This document shows, one piece after another, positions 23,996-35,653 of a stretch of DNA of 64,000 nt; within the stretch, counting starts at the first letter, position 1; the number at the start of each line of letters is the position of its first letter. The stretch is from Cephalotus follicularis (taxonomy: Eukaryota; Streptophyta; Magnoliopsida; Oxalidales; Cephalotaceae). The DNA is taken from positions 242,725-306,724 of the forward strand of contig BDDD01001970.1 in assembly GCA_001972305.1 (NCBI GenBank), read 5' to 3'. The notes beneath the pieces are model-generated. The model ran no database searches. It saw only the letters and a list, made by a program, of their open reading frames with translations, and was not told the DNA's origin. Both the position numbers and the translations under genes were made by a program.

Positions 23996-25318
23996 TGTTG
24001 ACATTTATGTGTTACAATCTTGGTTTTGATGATAAAACACCTAATGTGTTTGTTGATGTGAAGGATATGTTTGAAAGTAACAAATAAGAAAAGTTGCAAG
24101 TGAAAAATAAGAAAATTGTGCAAATCAGTCATATTGGCGTCAAAGCCAATATCTTAGATGTCAACGTGATGGGCTTGAGTATGAGTTATGGGCTTTGGAA
24201 GATGATCTTCGTCAATGCCTTGAATGATTCTCATCGAAGTGCTGGAAATTGCATTATTGACGTCAACGCCATATGGAAGACGTCAACACCAAATGGTGAA
24301 ATTTCGGACAGTAGCTTTGGACGTTAACAGGAAGCCTTTTTAGCGTCAACACCAAGCCTGAAGACGTCAACGTCATATTTAGACGTCAACGCAAATGAGT
24401 GCACAAATCAGAACAAAGACTTGGACGTTAACGCATAAGGAAAGTGGAGTCAACACATATGACATTCACGTCAACACCATGTATACGCATCAACGTATAT
24501 ATGAATAAAAATAGACAAAAGATTATGGTGTCAACGCAAAGAGCTAATGGAGTTAACGCATAAGGGGATAGAAGTCAACGCGATGCATACACGTCAACGC
24601 AAATGACAGTCAGACACAAAATATACAAAAAATGAATGTGCTGAAATGGTGAGATCCTACCATACATAACTCCAATGCGCCATTGATGATAGCAATGGTA
24701 AAATTCAACAAAAAGGCTATAAATAGAGGCTAAATCAAGTGAAGAAAAATAAGAAAAGCAATCAAGCGATTCTCAATTGAACTTTCATATTCTCAAAGAG
24801 CCTTTGTTATATTTTGCAAGTACTGTCTTTTGATATTGTGCAAATACTTTCATAATCAACCTTTGTAAAGGTTATTGTAAACACTACACCTACTTGAATA
24901 TTGATGTAACCCAGGTCATTAGTACCTACACTCAAAGTTAGGATTTAGCTTTCAAAAATATGAGTTAGGATTAAACTCGCAAAAATCCGAGTTAGGATTG
25001 AACTTGTAAAAATCCAGAAGTTCAGATTGTGATGGGGGGATTACAATCTTAGTGGAACCTCAAGTTGCGGATTAGGAGAGTGGACGTAGGCATTGTTGAC
25101 CGAACCACTATAAACTATTTTCAACTCTCTTTCCCATACTCTTTTAATTAACTGCAAATTATTTTATTGCTTATAATTGTTTAGAGTAACTTGATTGTTT
25201 GAGTGTTTTATCTTGTTTGGCCTTGATCATTAAAATTGTTTTAAAATTGAAAAAGAGGAGGGTTATTTTTCGCATAACCTATTCACCCCCCCTCTAGGTT
25301 GCTAGTTGTGGACCTACA
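23996..25318 (+). repeat. Copia (SIRE-like) solo LTR nested in the Tat-1 LTR
   Basis: It starts TGTTGACATT and ends GACCTACA. The flanks are GACGG (23991-23995) and AACGG (25319-25323), a 5-bp target duplication with one later change; the undisturbed 3' LTR reads GACGGGTCAG at this point. No coding region or primer site lies inside, so it is a solo LTR of 1.32 kb. It carries a GTCAACGCC-type array. The family is inferred from the GTGGACGTAGGC...CCGAACCACTATAAA block. The plus-strand ORF at 24094-24327 lies inside the array and is not a gene. Confidence 0.9.
24127..24605 (+). repeat. Degenerate array of GACGTCAACGCC motifs
   Basis: About sixteen motifs such as GACGTCAACGCC, GACGTTAACGCA, CGTCAACACC and AGTCAACGCG occur at irregular spacing, always around GTYAAC. 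The motif resembles the array at 10396-10800 read on the opposite strand, although the host LTR is copia here and gypsy there. Confidence 0.8.
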
Positions 25319-25567
25319 AACGGGTCAGCCATCTTTACACACTAAAGCACCCTGTGATTACATTCTTCCTTGCCTTGTCTAACTTAAGCATCGGAGTGTC
25401 CCCGGGAGTAAACCCTCCTGGACCTACGATCTGTTTGCACATATGTGCAGGGAATACAGTCGTACTACCATTCACACTACCTTCTCGGAGCATACACAGC
25501 GTTTCCTTCAACAAATCAAACCCTTCCACGTAAGGGACTATTGAAGAAAGGATTTGTGTATCAACAG

Positions 25568-25585
25568 TTGGCGCGGTCTGTGAGA
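25568..25585 (+). other. Tat-1 primer-binding site
   Basis: TTGGCGCGGTCTGTGAG begins one base after the LTR end. It is a near match to the TTGGCGCCGTCTGTGGG site usual in Tat-type elements. The tRNA is not identified here. Confidence 0.75.
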
Positions 25586-25611
25586 AACGCGGAAAAAAGA
25601 TATTAAGAATC

Positions 25612-27360
25612 ATGCCTCCGAGAAAAAACAACAACAACCACTCAACGGCCGAGGACAGCCAGGTCACCACTTGAAACCAACCACCTACCACAGGCCAGGT
25701 TGTAGCCGCAAAGCAAGCTCCCATTACTAGGGAGCAATTCAGTCAGTTGCTCTAGGGAGTGGAGCGCCTCACCAACTTGTTGGCCACCAGTTTAGCCAAC
25801 CAGGATCAGGTCAGACCTGCCCGACCAGTCAGCCAAGGAAAATCTGGACCACATAGGCCGGCTACAGAGAATCAACACCCCCGAGGACTAAGGCGAAACT
25901 CGCCGAGGAGGGGCATGCACACCCTGAGGCGGTCAGAGATTGATACATCCTTGAGGAGGAGACATGAGATTAATACATCTCAGAGGGCAGAGTCCTCGAC
26001 TGCTTAGGATCATAGAAGAACTCCTCAGGCTAAGCATCCCGAGCATGAACCAATGGAGGTGGATCGCAGAGTAGAAGCCGAGGAGGCCCAAGCACACTCC
26101 CAAGCCTCACACAGGACTGAAATGGTTCGCGGGAGTAGGACCGCTCATTCAGCCACATTGGCCGGGCAGTCTCATGTTTCTAGCAAGACTAGGAACATTG
26201 AGGACGTGGAGCAAGCAATGAACAGAAGACTTTCTGAGATGGAGAGAAGGCTCCAAGGTGCCGAGTCGTCAAAAGGGTACCTGTCCGAGGTACGAAACAT
26301 TAGTGCCACTCCTTTTACATCTGAGATCATGAAGGAGCGTCTCCATAGAGGATTCCGATTCCCGAGTCTCAAGGAGTACGATGGGTCCGTGGACCCCATC
26401 CAGCACGTGCGCTACTACACCCAGGTCATGTTAGTGCATCAGGGCTCGGACACAATCCTTTGCAGAGGATTCCTGGCAACACTAGCTAGAGCTGCCCAGT
26501 CATGGTATTCTACCCTGGCAGAGGGATCGGTGGAGAATTTCGAGTAGTTTACAGAACTGTTCGTTGTTAAGTTCCTCAACAGTAGCACACAGAGGAGAAA
26601 CTCAACTCACTTGATCAATGTGGTGCAGGGGAAAGATGAGTCACTGGGAGACTACATCTCTGGGTTCAATAAGGAGTCTCTGATAGTGAAGGACCTGGAG
26701 CCGTCCTTCATGCTAGTAACTCTGAATAGTGGGCTGAAGGACAATTCACCATTCACTTTCTCCCTCATGAAGAAGTCTGCAGTGGATATGGCAGACCTGT
26801 TGAGGAGAGCAGAAAAATATGTCAATGCCGAGGAGGCGATGGCAGCTAGGAAACAAAAAACATCCTGATCGGGACATCAGGTGAAGAAAGGGGAGCATTC
26901 ACAAAATACTCCAGGGAAGAAAGAGAAGAGGAATTAGAGGTTCGAGCTGCCCAAGGATGACCTCAGACACAAACTCTCCAAGAGAGAGGAGTCACCAAAG
27001 GGAGGGACGCCAATCCTGGCCTATAACAATTTCGCCCCTCTCCTTGAGACACGCACCAGGATACTTGCCGTGGAGAAGGATAAGGTCCCCATGCAATTTC
27101 CAGTACCAATGAGGTCCTTGGCTCAGAAGAGAGATATAGAAAATATTGTCGGTACCATCATGACCACGGGCATGATACAAAGCAGTGCAGGCATTTGAAG
27201 AATCAGATTGAGGACGTGATTACCAAAGGGCACCTACGTAAGTATATGGATAGGAATGCTCCTTAGGAAAGGAGGAAGCACAAAGAAGAAGCTCCACAGT
27301 AACCAGAGGAGCAGCAGCAGCCCAAAGGTGTCATCCACACCATCTCTGGAGGAGTAGAGT
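25612..27360 (+). pseudogene. Tat-1 gag, broken
   Basis: The start is ATG 25612 (MPPRKNNNNH). One frame runs to about 26866 with stops near 25672, 25741, 26005 and 26545. The capsid part includes RFPSLKEYDGSVDPIQHV, AQSWYSTLAEGS and NVVQGKDESLGDY. After further stops, a frame change near 27130 leads to YCRYHHDHGHDTKQCRHLKNQ, a CHCC-type nucleic-acid-binding segment. The intact equivalent of that segment is in Tat-2. The product would be the particle shell. Confidence 0.88.
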
Positions 27361-28883
27361 CTGGTACCGACCATAAAAATTCTAGAAAGCCCTATGCAAG
27401 GCAAACCTTCACTGTGCAACAGTACCACCATAGCAAAAGGCTAAGGACTGGAGGAGAGGAGGAGGTGATATCCTTCTCTGAGGGGGACTATGAGGGACTA
27501 CGTCTCCCTCATGATGATCCAGTGGTGGTAACTCTTCAGGTGGAACTGTTCACTACGAAGAGGATCCTGATTGACAGCGGGAGCTCAGCGGATATCCTGT
27601 ACAAGCATGCTTTTGATCAACTAAGGATACTGACCGACCAACTTAGGCCCGTAAAAACCCCACTGGTGGGCTTTGCAGGAGAGATGGTCCATCCTCTAGG
27701 ATCCATCGACCTGTCCATGGTTGCAGGCACAACCCCATGTCAGACCAAAGTGCAGATGACATTCCTAGTGGTAGACAGACCAAGCCCGTACAATGCCATA
27801 ATTGGGCGCCCGAGACTAATTCTGATGGAGGCGATAGTGTCTATGAGACACTTACTGATGAAGTTCCCAACAAGGTTTTGTGTGGGGGAGGTCCAAGGAG
27901 ACCAACAGGTGGCGAGGCAGTGCTACGAAACTGCCATAATGAATAAGGGAAAATAGAAGGCATTGTCCATAGCAAATGTGGAGCTAAGAGGGGAAGTGGA
28001 GTCCGAGCGTCCACAACCTGTTGAAGATGTAGTGCAAGTGCCCTTGGAGGAGGGCAATGCAGAAAGAGTATTCCAAGTCGACTCACAACTTGGCGAGGTG
28101 GAGAAAGTGGAACTTATAACATTCCTCAAAAATAATAAGGATGTATTTGCTTGGTCGGCAGAGGAGGTCCCTGGGATCAGCCCAGAGGTGATGGTCCATA
28201 AATTAAGCGTGGATCCTATGAGGCCTCTGACCAAGCAAAAGAAAAGGAACTTCTCTCTCGAGAGGCAACAGGACATATCCGAGAAGGTGAGCAAGCTATT
28301 GCAAGCGGGGTTCATCAAGGAAGTGCATTATTCTGACTGGCTGGCGAACCCGGTCCTAGTCAAGAAAGCAAACGATAATTGGAGGATGTGTATCGATTTT
28401 ACCGACCTCAACAAAACTTGTCCCAAAGATCACTTCCCCTTCCCGAAGATTGATCAGTTGGTGGATGCGACCTCGGGGTATAGAATGTTAAGCTTCTTGG
28501 ACGCTTACTCGGGATATAATCAAATCCCCATGTATGGGCCCGACGAGAACAAGACAACTTTCATCACTGACAGAGGCATGTACTACTAGAAAGTTATGCC
28601 CTTTGGATTGAAGAATGCAGGGGTGACCTACCAACAGTTAGTCAATAAAATCTTTGAACCCCAGATCGGAAGGAATATGGAGGTTTACATTGACGTCATG
28701 CTCATCAAAACGCTAGCAAGGAATCCCCACATTAAAGAGTTGGAGGAAACTCTTGAGGTGTTGAGGAAATACAAGATGAAGCTCAATCCTTCGAAGTGTA
28801 CTTTTGGGGTCACCTCTGGCAAGTTCCTTGGGTTCATGGTCTCAAGTAGAGGAATAGAGCCAACCCGGAGAAAATTTCAGTAG
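27361..28883 (+). pseudogene. Tat-1 protease and reverse transcriptase
   Basis: One frame (27414-28883) is broken by stops at about 27954 and 28587. Protease: RILIDSGSSADILYKHAF. RT: GFIKEVHYSDWLANPVLVKK, DLNKTCPKDHFPFPKID, LDAYSGYNQIPM and MPFGLKNAG. The catalytic YIDDML is YIDVML here, so one of the two adjacent metal-binding aspartates is lost. A frameshift near 28862 leads into the RNase H. Confidence 0.92.
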
Positions 28884-30142
28884 TTCAGAGCATGAGGCCT
28901 CCTCAGACCATCAGGGATATACAGAAACTAAATGGCAGAATAGCAGTCCTGAGCAGGTTCGTCTCAAAGTCAGAGAAGAAATGCCTTCCTTTTTTCAAAG
29001 TATTGACAGATCCCAAGGGATTTTCTTGGTCGAATGAATGTCAAGCAGCTTTTGACAAGTTGAAGGAGTACCTGGCTTCCCCTTCTCTGATATCAAAACC
29101 TAAGGATGGGAAAGTCTTGTATTTGTACCTTACGACAACAACGAGCGTAATAAGTGTAGTGCTTGTCAGAGAATAGGAGAAAGTTCATAGGCCGGTGTAT
29201 TATGTCAACAAGGCCTTAAATGATGTTGAGGGGAGGTATCAAGAGGTAGAAAATTTTCTTACGCCCTAATTATAGTTATGATTATAGCTGTGAGGAAGCT
29301 AAGGCCATACTTTCAAGCCCATGCCATCAAGGTTCTGTCAGACCAACCACTAAGACAAGTCCTAGCAAAACCAGACGTTTTGGACAGGTTGATCAAGTGG
29401 TCGGTCAAGTTGGGTAAGTATAACGTGAAGTTCGAGTCCAGACCAGCAATAAAGTCTCAGTTCTTGGCCGACTTTGTAGGAGACCATACACTTACGGAGT
29501 GTATGGAAGAAGACACCTCTGAAGAAGAAAAGGGGTTATGGAAGTTATCCGTGGATGACTCATCCTACGTCTCTGGCAGTAGAGCAGGATTGGTGTTAAC
29601 TAGTCCAGATGGGTGGACCTTGGAGTATGCTCTGAGATTTGGATTCAAAGCCACAAACAATGAAGCGAGTGGGAAGCTCTGATAGCCGGGCTGATGATTG
29701 CAAAGCAATTTGAGGTTCAAAAATAGAAGCCTCTAGTGATTCTCAGCTGGTGGTTGATCTTGTGAGTGGGGAGTATGAAACTAGAGAAGATTCCATGGCT
29801 AAGTACTTAACACACTTTCAGAGTTTGAAGTCAGCCTTCCAAGTGTTAAGAGTCTTGAAGGTGCCCAGAGCGGAAAATACCCGAGCAAACCAGTTGTTTA
29901 AACTAGACACAGCGGAGGAGTTACAGAAAAATCAAACAGTGCTAGTAGATTACCTGGATAGACCCACCATCTCAGAGATTGATGTGATGGACATAGATGC
30001 ACCACAGGAGCTAAATTGGATGACTCTACTCATCAGTTGGCTGAGGAACGAAATTTTGCCCGAGGACCCCTCGGAAGCGAGAAAACTGGTGTATAGAGCA
30101 AACAGATATCAGCTTCGAGATGGGATCCTCTACAATGCTTGA
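28884..30142 (+). pseudogene. Tat-1 RNase H and second (archaeal-type) RNase H
   Basis: 28892-29176 carries the RT connection (SMRPPQTIRDIQKLNGR, CQAAFDKLKEYL). After a stop and a frameshift near 29255, 29278-29682 gives RKLRPYFQAHAIKVLSD and LIKWSVKLGKYNVKFESRP. The second RNase H follows: LWKLSVDDSSYVSGSRAGL, FGFKATNNEA, then after another shift SSDSQLVVDLVSGEYETRE. It ends before ARKLVYRANRYQLRDGILY. Two RNase H domains in a row identify the Tat lineage. Confidence 0.9.
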
Positions 30143-31223
30143 CTCCTTTAGAGGCCATTATGGTCTATGGGAAGTCCATGAAAGAGTTTGTGGTAATCAC
30201 ACGGGGGCCAGGACCTTGTCCAACAAATTGTTGAGGCAGGCTATTTCTAGCCGACCATGCACCAAGATGCCATAGACTGAGTGAGGAGGTGTGATAAGTG
30301 TTAGAGGAATGCTAACATAAGCAGAAGACCTTCACAGCCTTTGATGTATATTACGGCCCCTTGGCCCTTTGCACAGTGGGGAGTGGACTCCGTTGGACCA
30401 TTTCCAGTAGTAACAGGGCAGAGGAAGTATCTCATTGTGGCAGTGGACTACTTCACCAAATGGGTAGAAGCTGAACTTCTTACCACAATTACGAAGAAAA
30501 ACACGGAGAGCTTCATCTAGAAATCCATCATCTGCAGATTCGGAGTCCCGAGTACAATAGTCTCAGATAATGGTAAACAATTTGATTGCCAAGCATTCCG
30601 TGATTTTTTGCAAAAAGTGGAGAATTGAGCACAGGCTCGCTTCAGTAGCCTACCTCCAGAGCAATGGTCAAGCTGAGGTGATTAACAGAGAGATCATCTC
30701 GGGCTTAAAAAAACGCCTTGAAGATATTAAGGGAAGATGGACAAAGGAGCTACCAAGTGTACTATAGGCATATAGAACCACTCCTCGGACCATGACTGGT
30801 GAGTCCCTATACAGCCTTTGTTTTGGAGCTGAAGCCATGATATCGGTTGAGATTGGTGTATAGTCACCAAGGGTCGTGCATTTCACAGAGGAAAATAATG
30901 AAGAAGGATTGAGGAACCTCCTCAACTTAGTAGAAGAACTCAAATAAAAGACAGCCATCAAAGTTGCAGCCTACCAACAAAGGGTGAGCGATTATTATAA
31001 CAAAAGGGTAAACCCTAGACCACTAAGAGAAGGAGATCTAGTCCTATGCAACTCGGCTATTGTAGATCTGACATGTACCAGAGGAAAATTATCCCTGAAT
31101 TGGGAAGGACCCTACAAGGTGAAGAGAGTGCTCCGACCAGGAACATTCAAACTCGAAACTCTGGGGGGCAGGGAAATTCCTAGAGCTTGGAATGCCGAGC
31201 ATCTGAGGAAGTGTTACCAATGA
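30143..31223 (+). pseudogene. Tat-1 integrase, broken
   Basis: The pieces are a disrupted HHCC region (VHERVCGNHTGARTLSNKLL), then WPFAQWGVDSVGPFPV, VSDNGKQFDCQAF and NGQAEVINREIISGLKKRLE, which supply the D, D and E of the catalytic triad. The C-terminal tail is VNPRPLREGDLVLCN and LNWEGPYKVKRVLRPG, ending LRKCYQ-stop at 31223. There are several stops and at least one frameshift. Confidence 0.9.
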
Positions 31224-31977
31224 CTATTGTAAGTTGTACATTAAAAGACATCAATAAAATGCAATTTTTTATTCAAAATGTGTTCAAGATCATAATTCCA
31301 AGTTTTCAAGGGACCGGAGGCCCAATGTTCATGTCCTTAAACCTCTGAACTGCCACCGATCAACTCCGTCAAATGACAAGCTTTAACACAAGGGAGCAAA
31401 CACTGGTCGGCATTCCTTTGCCCGACCAGACCAATATCGTGTCTTAAGAGGCGAATCCATAAGAATTCACAATGATCAATTTCGTTGGAATGAGCACTCT
31501 GAAATAAGTGTCCCTACGAGAACTGCAAACTCAGACAACCTGGTCTAGACTATAATAGATCGGACGAGATCTTGCTCGGCAAACCCGTAAGAACTTGTCC
31601 GAGTAGACTTAAAACTTGGTCTGCAGGAACTCGCAAAGGCTAAGTAATATTGCCTAAGCGCCTTTGAAATAAGGTGTCCTAAGGGGACTAGAAAGTTTGG
31701 GTAATTAGGTCTGAAAATTGTAAGGCCATAACATAAAGTCTATAAGTTAAACTAAGCTAATGTCCCCAAGGGGAACAATGATGCTCAAAGGAAGCACAAG
31801 TCCTATTACTTACATTCAATTACCCTAAGGGAGTTGGAAATATTCGAATGGAGTTCAAGCATACAGAGCAAGAAATAAAGAACATAAAAAAAAAGAACCG
31901 AGATGCAAGAAGCTTTGTATTTCATTGATATTGAAAAATTACAAGATGAAAGAAAAAATAAAATTACAAGGCAAAAA

Positions 31978-34283
31978 CTAAGCCTCTGGAGGAGTAGCTT
32001 CCTGATCATCCTCTGGCAGAGGCAGAGAGAAAGGGATGTAATGAGGAGTTTAAGGAGCATGGTCAGAGTCACTATAAGTAACGACCACACCCGAGTCCTC
32101 CACCCTTTCTGTATCCTCAGCCTCCCTGGCGAGACGTTCCTCCTCATCCAAGGCATCGACAGCCTGCTCTTCCGCCTCATCGATGCCCTCGGGATAAAAG
32201 TTAAATTTAGCAGTTGAGCAGCATACAAAATTATCCAGAGGAACCCCCGAATGGACATGAGAAATCCAGTTCCAGCAAGAATAAAATCCCTGGCAAAAGT
32301 GCTTAGTGGCTTCTTCGAAAAGTATCTGCTAGAAGACGGGGGAAGCTTTGAAGTCTTGGACAGCCGTCTCTAGTATCATTTGGAATTCAATCTAAGTTTT
32401 GAATTCCACTAGGGCTTTATATTCTACCTCGTGGATCCGAGAAGCCTCCTCCTCTCAGAACTTGGCGAACTCCACTTTAAGATTTTTTAAGGAGTCGCTG
32501 GTATGCAAGAGGCTCTCCTCAATCCTCTTCTTCTCTGCCTTCTTCACCTTCTCCTCTTCAAGCCTTGCCAAGGCTTGAGTTTTCTCCTCTATGATGGTCT
32601 CTTGAACCCACAGAACATCTTCCATCTGAGCTTTTGCAGACCTGGCGGTTTCAGCAAGTTCTGCCACCTTTTCGCGCAGCTGGTTGTTGAGTTCCAGGGT
32701 GTCTTTAAAGTTCTCCACCATGAGTTGAGAATCATTCAGAGCCTGCCGAAGGAAAACTAGTGTCAGAGGAATAGCAAAAATATGTCAGAGAAAATAGGAG
32801 GACCTACAGACCCGAATCTGGTTCCGAATGCAGTCGTTGAAGAGCAGGTCATGAGTCCATCCTTTCCTAGCTTGGAATTGGGATGAGTGAAAGCACAACT
32901 TGCTCAGGACGAAAGGGGCACCAGGAGCATTGAGGTCCCAGTCAGAGCTGCCAAAAGCATCGAGCTCCTCTTCCATCTTGCTGACATCCCGAGGAACACC
33001 AAGGTGGATAGGGTCCTCTGATCTCACAAAGGGAGCCGCTCCAACTTGCCCCCGGTTAGAGCCCTCTACATCCTCCCTTGTTTTTTGCTTTTTGGATGGG
33101 GGGGAACCTCCAGCATGATCCCTTTACCCCGAGCAGCTCTTATCTTGGCAGCCTCAGTAGCATATGGCACAACTGTAGCCGCAGCTGCCACCTCGACCCT
33201 CGAAAATTATTCCTCTTCCTTGTCAACAACTGTCCTTTGCTTCTTTTTCTTGCTGACCCTCATGATATCAGCAACATGGCGCTGAGGTTCCATCGCTACG
33301 AAAAAACAAGATATTCAGAGTTAAAGTAGGAACTAGAAGAAGTAAAGGTAAAGGAGGAGATGAAGGCTTAATACAACTTTCCCTTGTCACATTAGGCGAG
33401 GATTTATCCTAAACTTTCTCTCTTTCGGTGTCAACCCTTTCTGGGATGTCATCGGCATTATCCAGGTGGGATACTCCGCTAGGGATCATTCTCAACCCAA
33501 CGTGGAGTAGACGATCCTCAAGCACAATGGAGTTCACTTCCTTGGCCTGCAGGGCTAAAAGTTTGCCGAGGTCCACCTTCTCTACCGAGGATAAGCGAGA
33601 CCTCTTATTCAGGTGCTGTGTTTCCAGAGAATCACACCAGCTGGAGGCAGTGAACACATGGAGGTTCTTTATCAAAAAATACCTCCTTATCCAATTCTTC
33701 AGGGATTTGGTGGGATTCACCAGCAGTTTCTTTGCACCGGGGCAGGATTTGAAGAAGAATCCATGCTTTCCAGGTAAGGCCGAGAGAACGTGAAACTCTT
33801 TGAACAATCCCATCGTCGCAGTCGCCTCTGACTTGATGCACTTGACCAAAAACCCATCATAAAGCTCCAGGACTACGCTTGGAGGAGCGAAGGGTGTAAA
33901 CAGAAACTCTTCAAAATCAAAATGGAAAAGGAGGGCACTGGAACTCTCAAACCATGCAATAGAGCATCTTCAAAAACCATGAAGAGCCTAGGCCTGCTCT
34001 ACATAGCCATCCGAGGATTTTGGGGAAGATTGAACGTTATGCCCCCAGGAAAGAAGTACTTTCTGGTGAGTTCCAGTACTCTCTCACAAGAGAGCACACT
34101 CATATCAAAATCGCCTTCCAATGCTTGAGTTCCAGCTTCAGAGGTGGGAGCAACAGGGTCTCCCACTGCGATACCCACATTTTCCTCTAAATCAAAGGGG
34201 TGCTCGGAAACAGACACCACCATTGCCAAGAGAGAAACTTCCTTGGGAGTAGGAGATCTACGGGTTCATTTGGTTCTGGTCAT
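31978..34283 (-). pseudogene. Tat-1 antisense ORF (gypsy-transposon-type domain, coiled coil)
   Basis: Read on the minus strand it starts MTRTK at 34283 and ends LPEDDQEATPPEA-stop at 31978, matching the Tat-2 copy at both ends. Domains in order: an N-terminal part (VLELTRKYFFPGG); a block like the 'putative gypsy type transposon' family PF04195 (ATMGLFKEFHVLSALPG, KKLLVNPTKSLKNWIRRYFL); a basic linker (RVSKKKKQR); a segment ending ARKGWTHDLLFNDCIRNQIR; an intron at 32743-32811; a coiled coil (MVENFKDTLELNNQLREKV); and an acidic tail (FYPEGIDEAEEQAVDALDEE). Antisense ORFs between integrase and the 3' LTR are known in Tat-lineage elements. Their function is unknown. This copy has stops and frameshifts. 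Confidence 0.8.
32743..32811 (-). other. Predicted intron in the Tat-1 antisense ORF
   Basis: On the minus strand the exon ends ATTCGG, then GTCTGT...TTCGGCAG, then GCTCTGAATGAT. The intron is 69 bases and lies between codons (phase 0). It coincides exactly with a 72-base intron in Tat-2 at the same protein position. The donor is weaker than in Tat-2. Confidence 0.65.
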
Positions 34284-35008
34284 CTATACCAGAGACAGAG
34301 GATGAAAAGCTAAAAGAACCTAAAGGGAAGTCCTAGATCAGTTTGAAGCAACAGGTAGCCGAGAGATACTCACCTAAAGGTTTGAAGAAAGATGTGAGAA
34401 GAGAGGTTGACATGAAAACCCAGGAAATCAAAAGAGCTTAATGATGTAAGATGATATCCAAAAGTCGTAGAAGGTAAAGGATCTTCTTTGAGAAGAAAAC
34501 GCCTTTTAAAGGCCAAAGGATGGATTTCAGGCAGATCCAAGCCACACAATCGATGTAGATCAAATGACCGAAAAATAGTCAATCAAATCAGATGCGGGAA
34601 ATGAAGAGAAGTAGGCGGGAATTACGAAGGACATGCCACGTATAAATCGTGCTCGATAAGCCTTATATGGATGCTAGTTTTGGGCCCAAAAAGTGAAGTC
34701 CATTAACCAAGAGAAGTCTACCTAAGCCTACTAAGGTTAGCTAATAGCAAGAATCTTTCCTCGGTAATTTCTCTTCCTTTGCTAAGGCAGGCCCAACTAC
34801 ATCCCAGAGGATCGCACCAAGCAAGAGTCCCCCACCTCTACTTCGCTTCCTCTGATAAGACATGCCCAGTTTTATTAGAGGATCGCACAAAGTAAGATCT
34901 TTATCCTCTATCCTTTTTTCCCTTGCCAATCTAAGTCCAACTCTACAATGAAGTTCTGCCCGAGCGACAACTCCCAGCTTTGCTCCTCCTCCTCTGCCAC
35001 GACCAGAG

Positions 35009-35029
35009 AAGAAGGACCAGGGGGACATA
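35009..35029 (+). other. Tat-1 polypurine tract
   Basis: GAAGAAGGACCAGGGGGAC followed by ATA sits directly before the 3' LTR start TGATAAGGG. It would prime plus-strand synthesis. The same ACCAGGGGG core precedes the Tat-2 LTR. Confidence 0.8.
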
Positions 35030-35648
35030 TGATAAGGGAAAAAATCGATCAACATTCAGTGCGCCATGTGTCCGCTATAGTCACTACCACGTGTACAAAG
35101 AATTTAAAGTCTAAGTGGATAGCAGTCAGAGGAAAAGCCTTAGAGACATGTATGGAAACAGGCGAGATCCTCGGTTGTTTTCCAGAGGACCTCCTCCCCC
35201 ATAACAGAATAAGGCTGCAAAATCAGCCTACACTCCAGGGATTCACCTCCATCATATCAACAAGCAGGGCGTAAAATCAAGTGGAGATCAGGGAAATCCC
35301 TAGATCCTCGACATTTCCTTAAGGGAACACAAACCACTTCTGAAAATTGAGCAAAGGTAGTTGCAAAAAATCTCTATAAATACCAGAATCAAAGACAAAA
35401 GACGGGTCAGCCATTTTTACACACTAAAACACCCTGTGATTGCATTCTTCCTTGCCTTGTCTAACTTAATCATCGGAGTGTCCCCGGGAGTAAACCCTCA
35501 TAGACCTACGATCTGTTTGCTCATTTGTGCAGGGAATACAGTCGCACCACCATTCACACTACCTTCTCGGAGCATACACAATGTTTCCTTCAACAAATCA
35601 AACCCTTCCACGTAAGAGACTGTTGAAAAAAAAAGTTTTGTATCAACA
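35030..35648 (+). repeat. Tat-1 3' LTR
   Basis: 619 bp from TGATAAGGG to TATCAACA, followed by the target duplication GTAAT. TATA box TCTATAAATACC near 35371. It shows how the 5' copy looked before the solo-LTR insertion. Confidence 0.95.
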
Positions 35649-35653
35649 GTAAT

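Larger units (their letters stand above)
23619..25566 (+). repeat. Tat-1 5' LTR, split by a solo LTR
   Basis: The two parts 23619-23995 and 25324-25566 align with the uninterrupted 3' LTR at 35030-35648. TCTATAAATACC near 23961 is the TATA box. The LTR ends TATCAACA at 25566. Confidence 0.93.
23619..35648 (+). mobile_element. Tat-1: complete Tat-lineage Ty3/gypsy element, decayed
   Basis: Target duplication GTAAT flanks it at 23614-23618 and 35649-35653. The 5' LTR (about 620 bp once its insertion is removed) and the 3' LTR (619 bp) both start TGATRAGGG and end GTATCAACA. The order is LTR, primer site, gag, protease, RT, RNase H, a second RNase H, integrase, antisense ORF, polypurine tract, LTR. 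The second RNase H and the antisense ORF are hallmarks of the Tat lineage. It is inserted in the leader of the antisense copia element. Stops and frameshifts affect every gene. Confidence 0.95.
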
